From: Winslowiella arboricola
GTDB lineage: Bacteria > Pseudomonadota > Gammaproteobacteria > Enterobacterales > Enterobacteriaceae
Length of the DNA stretch: 64,000 bases
Direction: 5' to 3'
Assembly: GCF_025527015.1 (NCBI RefSeq)
Contig: NZ_JAODIM010000042.1
Span: 496,001 to 560,000 of the forward strand
Positions within the stretch are counted from its first letter, which is position 1. Every line of letters begins with the position of its first letter. The position numbers and the translations under genes are program-made. The notes below the pieces were generated by a model. That model saw only the letters and a program-made list of their open reading frames with translations, made no database searches and was not told where the DNA came from. Of the stretch, positions 8,398 through 17,234 are shown piece by piece.

Positions 8398-9357
8398 ATG
8401 CGTAAAAAAACACTTGCCGTGATGATCCCACTCGCGCTGCCTGGTTTAATATGGGCGAGCCAGTGCCTTGCCACCGGTTATGTCTCAGAACCACCTGCAC
8501 GTAATGTTCTCTGCAAAAAGGGCGAAAACAAAACATGTGATAACGCATCGCTGTATGCGAGCGATTATATCATTGCTGCAACTCATGCATCCGGTTTCCC
8601 TGAGGATGGCAAAATCCCATCTGGAGGCATTGAAGATTATCAGTCACTTAATAATGAAGATGAGGGGCTTTGGCAAAAGACCCTGATTAATAAAGGTGAA
8701 GTCAATATCAGCTGGCAGCTTACCTCACCGTCAAATGTGGTGAGCTGGAAATATTATATTACGCAATCAAACTGGCGCGAAAGCTTAAATGCACAACATC
8801 AGCTGACGCGGGAAAGTTTCGATGCCGCGCCATTCTGTGAAATTAAGGGTAATGCGCAACAGCAGCAGGGCACGGTCGCGCATAAATGTAAATTGCCTGA
8901 ACGTGATGGCTATCAGGTGATTTATGCTGTTGCTGATCTTGCGCCGCAAGCTGATGGTATCAGTCGCAGCATCTATAACGTGGTTGATGTCGATATTGCT
9001 AATGTCACGGCTAAAAAGAGTCTTGCGCTGAATACGCCGTGGAAAAAAGAGATCGCCACAATCGATCGTGCGGATAGTCATGGCCTGGTCACTGTTAAAG
9101 CTGGCGATGTTATTCGCGCCCGTTTCTTTAGTCACGACGGTGAACTGGAGAAAATGGAAGTCAGACTGACCATTTTACCTGGTGAAGAAACGACATGGTC
9201 ATATCATCTCGCCCGCGCGATTAATGACAAATATAAAGATATCCGCGCCGGTGTGCTGAATGAGCATGGCGATATTGTCCCTGAAAGTGAAAGCATTAAC
9301 ACTATTTTTGTCGGGGAAAAGAGTCAGTTAATTCATGCGGAAGTTTCTTTTAATTAA
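8398..9357 (+). CDS. degenerate AA10 protein lacking the copper site
   Basis: A 319-residue secreted protein with the AA10 (LPMO, GbpA-like) fold signature and a signal peptide of about 25 residues. Conserved blocks are GYVSEPPAR, SWKYYIT, LTRESFDAAPFC, CKLPERDGYQVIYAV and IYNVVDV. The copper site is gone: the mature N terminus, His in active enzymes, is Thr26 (LATGYVS); the second histidine position, six residues after the conserved Trp, is Ser112; the axial Phe is Ile192. It should therefore not be a copper oxidase. A role in binding chitin or another glycan, or in assisting the adjacent intact enzyme, is inference. ATG at 8398 has AGGAAG upstream; an earlier in-frame start at 8347 would spoil the signal peptide. 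The gene is 27 bp from the next one, so the two are likely co-transcribed. Confidence 0.85.
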   Translation: MRKKTLAVMIPLALPGLIWASQCLATGYVSEPPARNVLCKKGENKTCDNASLYASDYIIAATHASGFPEDGKIPSGGIEDYQSLNNEDEGLWQKTLINKGEVNISWQLTSPSNVVSWKYYITQSNWRESLNAQHQLTRESFDAAPFCEIKGNAQQQQGTVAHKCKLPERDGYQVIYAVADLAPQADGISRSIYNVVDVDIANVTAKKSLALNTPWKKEIATIDRADSHGLVTVKAGDVIRARFFSHDGELEKMEVRLTILPGEETTWSYHLARAINDKYKDIRAGVLNEHGDIVPESESINTIFVGEKSQLIHAEVSFN

Positions 9358-9384
9358 TTCGATTTTTATTTTGGTAGATTTAAT

Positions 9385-11076
9385 ATGAATACAATGAAAG
9401 TAAAATTATTGCCTCTGGCGATAATGTCAGCACTTTGCGCAGGATATTCAGTCACGGCCAGCGCCCATGGTTATATGATGAGCCCTGAGAGTCGCTCATA
9501 TCAATTTTATGCCAAGCCGTGGCCCGCCAATGAAATTGAAGCGCCGAAATTACCTGCGGGTGGGACGATGGCGGCCGAGAATGCGTATGAAAATAGTTTT
9601 GAATTTCCCGCCGATGGTAAACTGGCGAGTGGTAACAACGGCAGTCGTGCACAAATGGATAATGAAGGCTATCCGTGGCGGATGAGCCCGATGAAGTCGG
9701 GTGAGCAACAATTCCAATGGCATCTCCAGGCGCAACACCGAACCACCTACTTCACCTATTACATTACTAAACCAGACTGGAAGTCTAAACCGGGTTACGG
9801 TCAAAGGCTGACCCGCGAGATGTTTGAAGATAAGCCGTTCTGCCATAAGATTTATGCGTATTCGCCGACTCCTGCTCTCGATCAATCCATGCCGGTGGCC
9901 TATACCACCCACACCTGTAACGTACCTCAGCGTAGCGGCGAGCAAAAAATCTATGCGGTATGGCGCGTACGTGATACCGGCAACGCTTTTTACCAGATGG
10001 TTGATGTGAAGTTTGATGGTGAAAATCCGCCAGAAGAGGTGATTCAGGCGCCAAAAGTGACATTAAATCACAACGCACTGAGCGTAGTGGGCACCGGCGA
10101 TTGGGGATGGGGTTACCGGTACACCGGCACCAGCGATCAAAACAATGTGAACTGGAAATGGGAGTATGTGGAAGGTGATAAACGCATTTATCTGCGAGAT
10201 TATCAGCATAATGGCGCATCAGTAGAATTTGTGGTGCCGAAAGAGGTTTATAACGTATCCGCGAAATATCGTCTGGTCGCCACCAACGGCCAGCAAAAAT
10301 CCGGTGAGGCTATTGCTACCCTGACGGTGGTGAAACCGGCTGTCAGCATCACTGGCGGCAACAGCATGCCTGCTGCGAATCCGCTGCAACTGCAGGCTAA
10401 AGCTAACTTCGCTAATGAGAGTTATACATGGCGCCTGTTGCGCGGAAGTCAGGTCGTAAACGGCGGTATCAGCCAGCAGGGCGTAATAGCCTCCGGTCTG
10501 GCGGCTGGCGACTATAGCGCAGAAGTCACCGCATGGAGCGAAAGAGGACAACGTTCTGCGACCAGCACACATGCGGTGAAGATCACGGCAGGCGTTGAGA
10601 ATAATGACCAGGCCTTTATTGCCGCGCTGAAACTGGCGATGAACGCGGCGGATAATGGCGCCAGCGTCACCTTCAGTGGTGGCGTGACCGCAGATACTGT
10701 GCCAACCAGTACCCCGGTTTACCAGTGGACACTGCCATCCGGCGCCCAGAACGGCAGTCAGGGCGCAGCACAGCAGCAATTTACGCTGGCTAAAACCAGT
10801 CAGGCGCAGAATCTGCAAGTGAAAGTGAAGGTCAGTGCAGGCAGCCCGTCGCGCGAGCTGACGCAGAGCATCACGGTTCCGGCAGTATCTGTGCCAGTTG
10901 AGGCGGAAGCTTATAATTCAAAGATCAGCTATCCGCTAAAATGCACCAGCGTGAGCTACAAAGGGCAAGTCTGGCAGAACCAGTGGTATGTGAACCCGGG
11001 CCAGGAAGAACCAGGTACCGGCGGTGCGTGGGGAGCATGGCGTGCTAAAAATGCTGCAACCAACACCTGTCCCTGA
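9385..11076 (+). CDS. AA10 lytic polysaccharide monooxygenase with C-terminal chitin-binding module
   Basis: A 563-residue secreted protein, GbpA/CBP21-like. After a signal peptide (cleavage after TASA) the mature protein starts with His28 (HGYMMSPESR). The second copper histidine is His118 (AQHRTTYF) and the axial residue is Phe202 (NAFYQMVDV), so the copper brace is complete. Middle modules around 220-500 are Ig-like or GbpA-like. The C terminus (about 515-563) looks like a CBM5/12 chitin-binding module (SYKGQVWQNQWYVNPG, PGTGGAWGAW). It should cleave chitin or related polysaccharide oxidatively outside the cell. The ribosome binding site is weak; ATG at 9394 is an alternative start. Confidence 0.9.
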   Translation: MNTMKVKLLPLAIMSALCAGYSVTASAHGYMMSPESRSYQFYAKPWPANEIEAPKLPAGGTMAAENAYENSFEFPADGKLASGNNGSRAQMDNEGYPWRMSPMKSGEQQFQWHLQAQHRTTYFTYYITKPDWKSKPGYGQRLTREMFEDKPFCHKIYAYSPTPALDQSMPVAYTTHTCNVPQRSGEQKIYAVWRVRDTGNAFYQMVDVKFDGENPPEEVIQAPKVTLNHNALSVVGTGDWGWGYRYTGTSDQNNVNWKWEYVEGDKRIYLRDYQHNGASVEFVVPKEVYNVSAKYRLVATNGQQKSGEAIATLTVVKPAVSITGGNSMPAANPLQLQAKANFANESYTWRLLRGSQVVNGGISQQGVIASGLAAGDYSAEVTAWSERGQRSATSTHAVKITAGVENNDQAFIAALKLAMNAADNGASVTFSGGVTADTVPTSTPVYQWTLPSGAQNGSQGAAQQQFTLAKTSQAQNLQVKVKVSAGSPSRELTQSITVPAVSVPVEAEAYNSKISYPLKCTSVSYKGQVWQNQWYVNPGQEEPGTGGAWGAWRAKNAATNTCP

Positions 11077-11101
11077 TCGGCTTCAGGCTTAATCAGGATA
11101 G

Positions 11102-11124
11102 CGGGGGAGGTAATACCTCCCCCG
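11102..11124. terminator. hairpin between the AA10 gene and the sugar operon
   Basis: Arms CGGGGGAGGTA / TACCTCCCCCG with almost no loop as written. It lies between convergent genes. There is no T tract on either side; it may act with another factor or as a bidirectional barrier. Confidence 0.5.
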
Positions 11125-11127
11125 ACA

Positions 11128-12081
11128 TCACTCCCCGAGCGAAATAATCTTTAACTGCGGATAGTGTTTCATTCTCTCCAGCACATCGGCATAACGCGGC
11201 ATACCTTGCGCGGCGCCAATATTTTCTACGCTAACCGAAGCATAAGCCGAGGCAAACAACGCAGCAGCTTCCAGCGCATCACCCGAAGCCAGACGTGCCG
11301 CTAACGCGCCATTAAACGCATCACCCGCGCCGGTCGTATCTTTTGGCTGCGCTGGATAAACCGGCACCAGCGACATCACGCGGTCAACCGACAGCAGTGC
11401 GCCCTGCATACCCAGGGTTATAATCAGCTGTCCAACCCCTTTATCGTGCAGAAGCCGCGCCGCCCGTTGCGCGCTGGCAACATCAGTGACGTCAACTCCG
11501 CTCAGCTGCGAAGCCTCAGTACTGTTAGGGGTCAGCAGATTGACTTTATTCAGCAGCACATCGCTCACTTTCTGCCATGGCGCGGGATTGAGAATCACAA
11601 AGGTGCCGCTGTCGCGACCGATATCGATCATGCGCTGAATGGCGCTTAGATTATTTTCCAGCTGCAATAACAGAATATCCGCTGCCGCTATCGTCGGCTG
11701 GCAGCGCTGGGTTTCGGCGGCGGTGACGGTTAAATTCGCCCCCGGATAGACCGAAATCATATTTTCGGCATCATCACCGGCGACAAAAATCAGCGCATTA
11801 CCGGTGGGTTTCTCTTTACAGGTAAACAGGGTGATCGCGTCAAAACCGGTATTTTCCAGGTGGCGGCGCGCAAAAATGCCGTAATCGTCGTTACCGATCT
11901 TGCCGATATAGTGCACCCGCGCACCGGCACGCAGTGCTGCAGTGGCCTGATTGGCCCCCTTGCCACCGGCGCCCATCATGCTGCTATGGGCGACCAGCGA
12001 TTCACCGGGCTGCGGAAAGCGCGCCATGCCGGCGACAATATCCAGGTTAAAGGAGCCGAATACACATACTCTGCCTTTCAT
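11128..12081 (-). CDS. PfkB-family sugar kinase (ribokinase-like)
   Basis: About 317 residues. PfkB signatures are present: GAGGKGANQA near residues 37-46 and the C-terminal DTTGAGDAFNGA with the catalytic Asp. The start at 12081 overlaps the stop of the upstream ROK kinase gene as ATGA, indicating translational coupling, and agrees with MKGRVCVFGSFNLD as the N terminus. Last gene of the ABC sugar operon. It phosphorylates a sugar that enters through the transporter or is released from it; ribose itself is possible but unproven. Confidence 0.87.
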   Translation of the reverse strand: MKGRVCVFGSFNLDIVAGMARFPQPGESLVAHSSMMGAGGKGANQATAALRAGARVHYIGKIGNDDYGIFARRHLENTGFDAITLFTCKEKPTGNALIFVAGDDAENMISVYPGANLTVTAAETQRCQPTIAAADILLLQLENNLSAIQRMIDIGRDSGTFVILNPAPWQKVSDVLLNKVNLLTPNSTEASQLSGVDVTDVASAQRAARLLHDKGVGQLIITLGMQGALLSVDRVMSLVPVYPAQPKDTTGAGDAFNGALAARLASGDALEAAALFASAYASVSVENIGAAQGMPRYADVLERMKHYPQLKIISLGE

Positions 12082-12989
12082 AACGCCCTCCTGAAATGCC
12101 GTTCTGCTGCGTAGCAGGCGCCACGACAACCGGTGTAATCGGTGGCTTTACTGAAAATAATCTTCAGGCCATCACGGGTGGCGGGCGGGCGCAGATGCCG
12201 GATAATCTGCTCGCGCAGGCTGGACAGCGGGAAAGCGTTCATCCCCAGCACGCCGCCGCCGAGGATCAGATATTCCGGGTCGAGGATATTGATTTCAATG
12301 GCGATTACCTGCGCCAGACGCTGCACAAATGCCTGCAGATCGGGATGCGCATGATGGCGGCTAAACAGTTGTGCCATTGCGGTGTCCGGCACATGCTGTT
12401 GCGCCCAGTTGCTCAGCCAGTGGCCGGAGGTCACCGTCTCCACGCAGCCGTGATTGCCACAGGGGCAGGGCAGCGGCGCGGCGGCGCTGGCACTGTGCAG
12501 CAGCGGAATATGGCCTAACTCGCCGGAACTGCCATGATGGCCATGATAAAACTGGCCATTCAGCCACAGGCTGTTGCCCAGTCCGGTACCCGGATAAATG
12601 CCGACGGCATTGTCTGGCAGCTGTGGCAGTTCCATCAGATCCCACAGCATCAGATGGTTAACATCTTTATCCATCGCCACCGGAATACCGATCTTCTCGC
12701 TCAGCAGCTGGGCGATGGGCTGATGGTCCAGCGCCTGAATAAATGGCAACGACAGCACCTGACGGCGATCGCGACTGAGGATGCCGGGCAGGCCGAGCAT
12801 CACGCCATGAATATTCTGTTTTGCTACTGCCGCCTGAATCAGTCCGGCCAGCGTCGACAGCGCATCATCGGCGGTAGCCCAGCTGCGGGTGGCAATTTTA
12901 TCAAATCCCTGCCACTGGCGATCGCTGTCCATAATCTGAAACCGGGTGCTGGTACCGCCAATATCTATACCCAGCCAGGATTGTGTCAT
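12078..12989 (-). CDS. alsK: ROK-family sugar kinase, AlsK-like
   Basis: About 303 residues, the length of AlsK (allose kinase). ROK features are GIDIGGTSTRF at the N terminus, the EXGH block SGELGHIP and the zinc motif CPCGNHGCVE. The start at 12989 overlaps the epimerase stop as ATGA. Together with the upstream AlsE-like gene this matches the alsE-alsK order of the E. coli allose operon. No allose-6-phosphate isomerase (AlsI/RpiB) gene is seen in the window, so the true substrate may be allulose or another sugar. Confidence 0.82.
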   Translation of the reverse strand: MTQSWLGIDIGGTSTRFQIMDSDRQWQGFDKIATRSWATADDALSTLAGLIQAAVAKQNIHGVMLGLPGILSRDRRQVLSLPFIQALDHQPIAQLLSEKIGIPVAMDKDVNHLMLWDLMELPQLPDNAVGIYPGTGLGNSLWLNGQFYHGHHGSSGELGHIPLLHSASAAAPLPCPCGNHGCVETVTSGHWLSNWAQQHVPDTAMAQLFSRHHAHPDLQAFVQRLAQVIAIEINILDPEYLILGGGVLGMNAFPLSSLREQIIRHLRPPATRDGLKIIFSKATDYTGCRGACYAAERHFRRAL

Positions 12990-13678
12990 GCGGTCGCTCC
13001 TGGCGCATTCTGAGCCTGCTGAATGTTGTGGCTCATGGTGTCCCACGCCGTCTCAAGATTATCATCAAGGTTAAACAGGCCGGAGGTGCCGACAATCAGC
13101 ACTTCCGCCCCGGCGCCCAGCAGGGTGGAGTACGTTTTGGTGTTACAGGAGCCATCGATTTCAATCAGGTATTTATGACCGTGCTGCGCTTTCAGCGCTT
13201 TGAGCTCGACCACTTTCTCCACCATTTCCGGGATAAATGGCTGACCGGCATAACCCGGGTCGACGGTCATAATGGTAATCTTATCCAGCAGGTGAATATA
13301 GTGGTGGATAAACGAGACCGGCGTTGCCGGGTTTAATACCACACCGACTTTTTTATTTAAGGCACGAATTTGGTTAATCACACGGAATGCATCTTTATTA
13401 ATGGTCTCCGCGTGCGGGCAGATATAATCCGCGCCCGCTTTGGCGACGGCATCGATAAAATCGGTCGGCTGTTCCACCATCAGATGAACATCGATCTGCA
13501 GTGGCGTGTACGGACGGATCTGCTCAATAAAAAAGGGTGACAGCGTAATATTTTTAACAAAGTGCCCATCCATAATATCAACATGGAGGAAATCAGCGCG
13601 CGTATTCAGTACATGCAACTGCTGCTTAATTTCCATCAGGTTCATACACATCAGAGAAGGGGAGATTTTAGTACGCAT
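12986..13678 (-). CDS. alsE: AlsE-like D-allulose-6-phosphate 3-epimerase, ABC operon copy
   Basis: A 230-residue TIM-barrel epimerase. It has ISPSLMCMNL, LHVDIMDGHFV, DVHLMVEQ, MTVDPGYAGQPFIPEM, EIDGSCN and GTSGLFN, close to E. coli AlsE. It overlaps the preceding permease stop by one base (TGATG) and the next kinase by four, so the three are coupled. It is a paralogue of the epimerase at 6147-6833; both keep all metal-binding and phosphate-binding motifs. Expected reaction: allulose 6-phosphate to fructose 6-phosphate. Confidence 0.85.
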   Translation of the reverse strand: MRTKISPSLMCMNLMEIKQQLHVLNTRADFLHVDIMDGHFVKNITLSPFFIEQIRPYTPLQIDVHLMVEQPTDFIDAVAKAGADYICPHAETINKDAFRVINQIRALNKKVGVVLNPATPVSFIHHYIHLLDKITIMTVDPGYAGQPFIPEMVEKVVELKALKAQHGHKYLIEIDGSCNTKTYSTLLGAGAEVLIVGTSGLFNLDDNLETAWDTMSHNIQQAQNAPGATA

Positions 13679-14727
13679 CAGATTTCCTTTTTATTAGTCA
13701 GAGCAGTCTGTTGGGCAGATTGCGCACTTCGACGCATTGCACGATGTGCTGCATAATGAGAATTAAAATATTTAATTGCCAGAACCACAATCAGCACCGC
13801 TCCCCACATGGCGAGACTAAAGTGCTGGCTGATATTCATCAGGTTAAAGCCGGTGGATAACACCTGCAGGACGATCAGCGATAACACCACGCCAGTGACC
13901 TTGCCGAAACCGCCGTTTGGATCGGTGCCGCCGAGGATAATCGCCAGTACGGTCAGCAGCAGGTATGAGTCGCCGTAGCCGATACGCGCCGAGTTAAAGC
14001 GCGCCATCATCACCAGTCCGGCCAGCACGCAGAGTAAGCTGGAGATGACATACACCATAATCAGCATGCGGTGAGTGTTGATGCCGCTAAACCAGGTGGC
14101 GTTGATATTGCTGCCGCCCATATAAATGCATTTACCGGCGCGGGTTTTGCCAAGGAATAACGCCATTGCCGCCGCAGCGATAATAAACAGATACAGCGGC
14201 AGCGGAATGCCCAGCAGGGTACCGGAACCAAAGATGCGTACTACCTCCGGCATGCCGCTAATCGAGGTGCCTTTGGTCAGGTAAATACCAATCCCTTTTA
14301 CCGTCATCATCGTGGCGAGTGTCACCAGAATCGGGTGAGCGCCAATTCGCGTCACCATCAGTCCGGTAATCACGCCAATTACCGTGGCGATAATTGCCGC
14401 GCCGATAATACCGATAGTCAGCCACAGCAGTTGCATCGCGATGCTGGCATCAGCCGGTAAATAACTGATCAGCATCCAGGCAATAAACAGGCTGGTGATA
14501 TTGGCAGTGGCGATAATACAGAGATTCAGTCCGCCACTGAGAATGGCAATAAACATCGCCAGCGTCAGCAGGCCAATTTCCGGCAGCTGAAACGCAATGC
14601 TCATAAAGGTCGGCGCAGTTAAAAAACGTCCCGGTAATAACAGGCTGAAGGTGATTACCGCCAGCGCAATAAGCAGCAGCAAACCGCCCTGAACACCGTC
14701 AGGTTTAAACATATGCAGTTGTTTCAT
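13678..14727 (-). CDS. CUT2-type sugar ABC permease, second copy
   Basis: A 349-residue inner-membrane protein with about eight to ten hydrophobic segments and the RbsC-family signature (LAIILGGTDPNGGFGKVTGVV). With the permease just upstream it should form a heterodimeric channel, as in LsrCD- or RhaPQ-type transporters, unlike the single AlsC of E. coli. Spacing to the upstream permease is 16 bp. Confidence 0.86.
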   Translation of the reverse strand: MKQLHMFKPDGVQGGLLLLIALAVITFSLLLPGRFLTAPTFMSIAFQLPEIGLLTLAMFIAILSGGLNLCIIATANITSLFIAWMLISYLPADASIAMQLLWLTIGIIGAAIIATVIGVITGLMVTRIGAHPILVTLATMMTVKGIGIYLTKGTSISGMPEVVRIFGSGTLLGIPLPLYLFIIAAAAMALFLGKTRAGKCIYMGGSNINATWFSGINTHRMLIMVYVISSLLCVLAGLVMMARFNSARIGYGDSYLLLTVLAIILGGTDPNGGFGKVTGVVLSLIVLQVLSTGFNLMNISQHFSLAMWGAVLIVVLAIKYFNSHYAAHRAMRRSAQSAQQTALTNKKEI

Positions 14728-14743
14728 TTACTTCTCCTCGGTG

Positions 14744-15733
14744 TCAGATAAAGCTGACGTCGGTCTCTTTACGCTTTTTATAGTGAGTAATGGCGATGGC
14801 TAACATAATGACGCTGCCAATCACGATATTCATAAAGTAGTCAGAAACCCCGATCAGATTGAGACCGTTTTTCAGGATGGCAATCAGGAACACGCCCATC
14901 AGGGTGCCGGTCACCGTACCTTTACCGCCCATCAGGCTGGCGCCGCCCAGTACCGTCGCCGCCAGCACGTCAAGTTCGCCACCGACTAAGGCATTCGGCA
15001 CCACTTCGCCCATTCGGTAAACCTGTACCAGGCCACCAATCGCCGCCAGCGCGCCGAGATAGCCGTAAGCAAAGATATGGATCAGCCCGACGCGGATGCC
15101 AATACGGCGCGCCGACTCCTGATCGCCGCCCACCGCATACAGCTGACGGCCAAGATGGGTTTTATTCAGTAAGACCCAGGTCAGCGCGGAGATACACAAC
15201 ATCACCAGTAGCGGCAGCCCGAGCTGGAAGCTCTGACCATTCACCTCAAACGGCAGCACGCTGCGCAGGGTCGTCCACCATTCCGGCAGGGAGTAGAGAC
15301 TGCGGCCATCAGTCAGCCACATCAGCATGCCAAACAGCAGCGACTGCATACTGATGGTGATAATGATTGAGACAATGCGTAACGAGTAAATCAGGATGGC
15401 ATTGATAATGCCGAACAGCATGCCGCTTAAAATCGCCAGCGCGATGCTCAGCAGCGCGTTATCAAACTGAAACTGGATAAACAGCGTGGCGATAAAGTAC
15501 TGCACCACCGAAGCCACGGCGGCAAAGGAGATATCAATGCCGCCGGTGACCAGCACCACAAACAGGCCAAGGGCGAAGATGCCGGTGACCGCATAGGTCT
15601 CTGTCAGATCGAGTAAATTCTGGATAGTGAGAAACTGGTCACTGGAGAAAGAGAAAACAGTGACGCAGCAGACTAATACCCATGCCAGCCAGCCCTGACT
15701 GGACTGCGGTTTAAAGAAAGATAAATCAGGCAT
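14744..15733 (-). CDS. CUT2-type sugar ABC permease, first copy
   Basis: A 329-residue polytopic membrane protein of the RbsC/AraH family; it carries the conserved loop VLAATVLGGASLMGGKGT. Its start overlaps the ATPase gene by 8 bp, indicating coupling. Paired with the next permease it makes the membrane part of the sugar importer. Confidence 0.87.
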   Translation of the reverse strand: MPDLSFFKPQSSQGWLAWVLVCCVTVFSFSSDQFLTIQNLLDLTETYAVTGIFALGLFVVLVTGGIDISFAAVASVVQYFIATLFIQFQFDNALLSIALAILSGMLFGIINAILIYSLRIVSIIITISMQSLLFGMLMWLTDGRSLYSLPEWWTTLRSVLPFEVNGQSFQLGLPLLVMLCISALTWVLLNKTHLGRQLYAVGGDQESARRIGIRVGLIHIFAYGYLGALAAIGGLVQVYRMGEVVPNALVGGELDVLAATVLGGASLMGGKGTVTGTLMGVFLIAILKNGLNLIGVSDYFMNIVIGSVIMLAIAITHYKKRKETDVSFI

Positions 15734-17231
15734 TGATCACCTCTGCAAGCGTATGTTGCCCGACGCTACCTGGCTGATACTCGGCAGTTACCGTGCCATC
15801 GCGGAAATGCAGAATGCGATCGCAGTTGTAATAGACTTCAGGCACTTCATCGGAAATAAGAATGATGGCTAATCCTTCCAGCGCCAGCTGGTGGATCAGC
15901 CGGTAGATACTGGCCTTCGCCCCGACATCGACGCCAACGGTAGGGGAGTCAAGAATCAGAATCTTGGGCTGAGTCAGCACCCATTTCGCCAGCACAATTT
16001 TTTGCTGGTTGCCGCCGGAAAGGGTGGAAATCGCGTTATTCGGGTCGGCTACGCGTACGCCTAACTGATTAATCCACTCAAGGATTAACTTGTTTTTGCG
16101 GTATTCATCGATGATATGGAATCGGTTACGCAACTGGTCGAGAATCGACAGCACCATATTATCTGCCACGGACTGCTGCTGGATCAGGCCGAGGGTCAGC
16201 CGGTCTTCGGAGACATAACCGATGCCGCTTTTAATCGCATCTTCATGACCACGGAATTTCACCGGCTTGCTGTCGAGCCAGATTTTGCCGCTATCCGGCT
16301 GCGTCATGCCAAACAGCGACAGCGCCAGCTCGGTGCGCCCGGAACCCAGCAGGCCGCACAGGCCGAGCACTTCACCGGCGCGTAGTGTGAAATTGACATT
16401 GTTGTACTGGCCGATACGTGACAGATTTTCCACCTCCAGCAGCACCCGACCTTCGACGGCGTTGGGGGTTTTTAACTGATAATCGAGTTTCAGCCCGGTC
16501 ATCAGCTCGGTGAGCCGATGGCTGTCGATTTCGCTGGCAGGCCAGGTGCCGATTTTACCGCCATCGCGGATCACCGTGACGCGGTCAGAGATTTCCAGTA
16601 CTTCATCAAGGCGATGGCTGACAAACACCACACAGATATTCTTCTCTTTCAGATAGCGTACGGTGCGCAGCAGCTGGTTGACTTCGGTGCGGGTGAGAGA
16701 CGCGGTCGGCTCATCCATAATCACCAGCTGCGCATCGGCGACCAGCGCGCGGCAGATTGCCACCTGCTGACGCTGAGCAATCGACAGCGCCGAGACTTTG
16801 GCATCCAGTTGCAGATTAAACTGCAATTCGTCGATCACCCGCCGGGCGGTCTGGCGCAGTTGTTTCGCGTTGTACCAGCCCAGCAGGCCATTGAGGTTAT
16901 GTTCAAAGGCGATATTTTCCGCCACGCTGAGATTAGGGAACAGGGAGAGATCCTGATAGATCACCTGAATACCAAAATCGCGCGCTTTTTTTGGCGTCAG
17001 ACGTGAAAAGCTTTCACCATTAGCCAGCGTAATGGTGCTGCCGCTATCCGGGGCATGCACCCCGGAGATAATTTTGATCAGCGTACTCTTACCACAGCCG
17101 TTTGTGCCGGCCAGGCAGTGCACTTCGCCAGCCATCAACGAAAGTGACAGTTCACTTAATGCCCGGTTGCCGCCAAAGGTTTTTGACAGGTTTTCCAGCA
17201 CAATAAGTTGGCGTGGTTCGATTGGCTTCAT
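15726..17231 (-). CDS. CUT2-type sugar ABC ATPase, duplicated nucleotide-binding domains
   Basis: A 501-residue RbsA-type ATPase with two fused ABC domains. Domain 1 has Walker A GTNGCGKST (about 43-51), a weakened signature (ALSIAQRQQ) and Walker B VIMDEPTAS. Domain 2 has GLLGSGRTE, LSGGNQQK and LILDSPTVGVD. Domain 2 lacks the canonical Walker A lysine, as is usual in this family. It energises import through the two permeases. Confidence 0.9.
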   Translation of the reverse strand: MKPIEPRQLIVLENLSKTFGGNRALSELSLSLMAGEVHCLAGTNGCGKSTLIKIISGVHAPDSGSTITLANGESFSRLTPKKARDFGIQVIYQDLSLFPNLSVAENIAFEHNLNGLLGWYNAKQLRQTARRVIDELQFNLQLDAKVSALSIAQRQQVAICRALVADAQLVIMDEPTASLTRTEVNQLLRTVRYLKEKNICVVFVSHRLDEVLEISDRVTVIRDGGKIGTWPASEIDSHRLTELMTGLKLDYQLKTPNAVEGRVLLEVENLSRIGQYNNVNFTLRAGEVLGLCGLLGSGRTELALSLFGMTQPDSGKIWLDSKPVKFRGHEDAIKSGIGYVSEDRLTLGLIQQQSVADNMVLSILDQLRNRFHIIDEYRKNKLILEWINQLGVRVADPNNAISTLSGGNQQKIVLAKWVLTQPKILILDSPTVGVDVGAKASIYRLIHQLALEGLAIILISDEVPEVYYNCDRILHFRDGTVTAEYQPGSVGQHTLAEVINA

Positions 17232-17234
17232 AAC

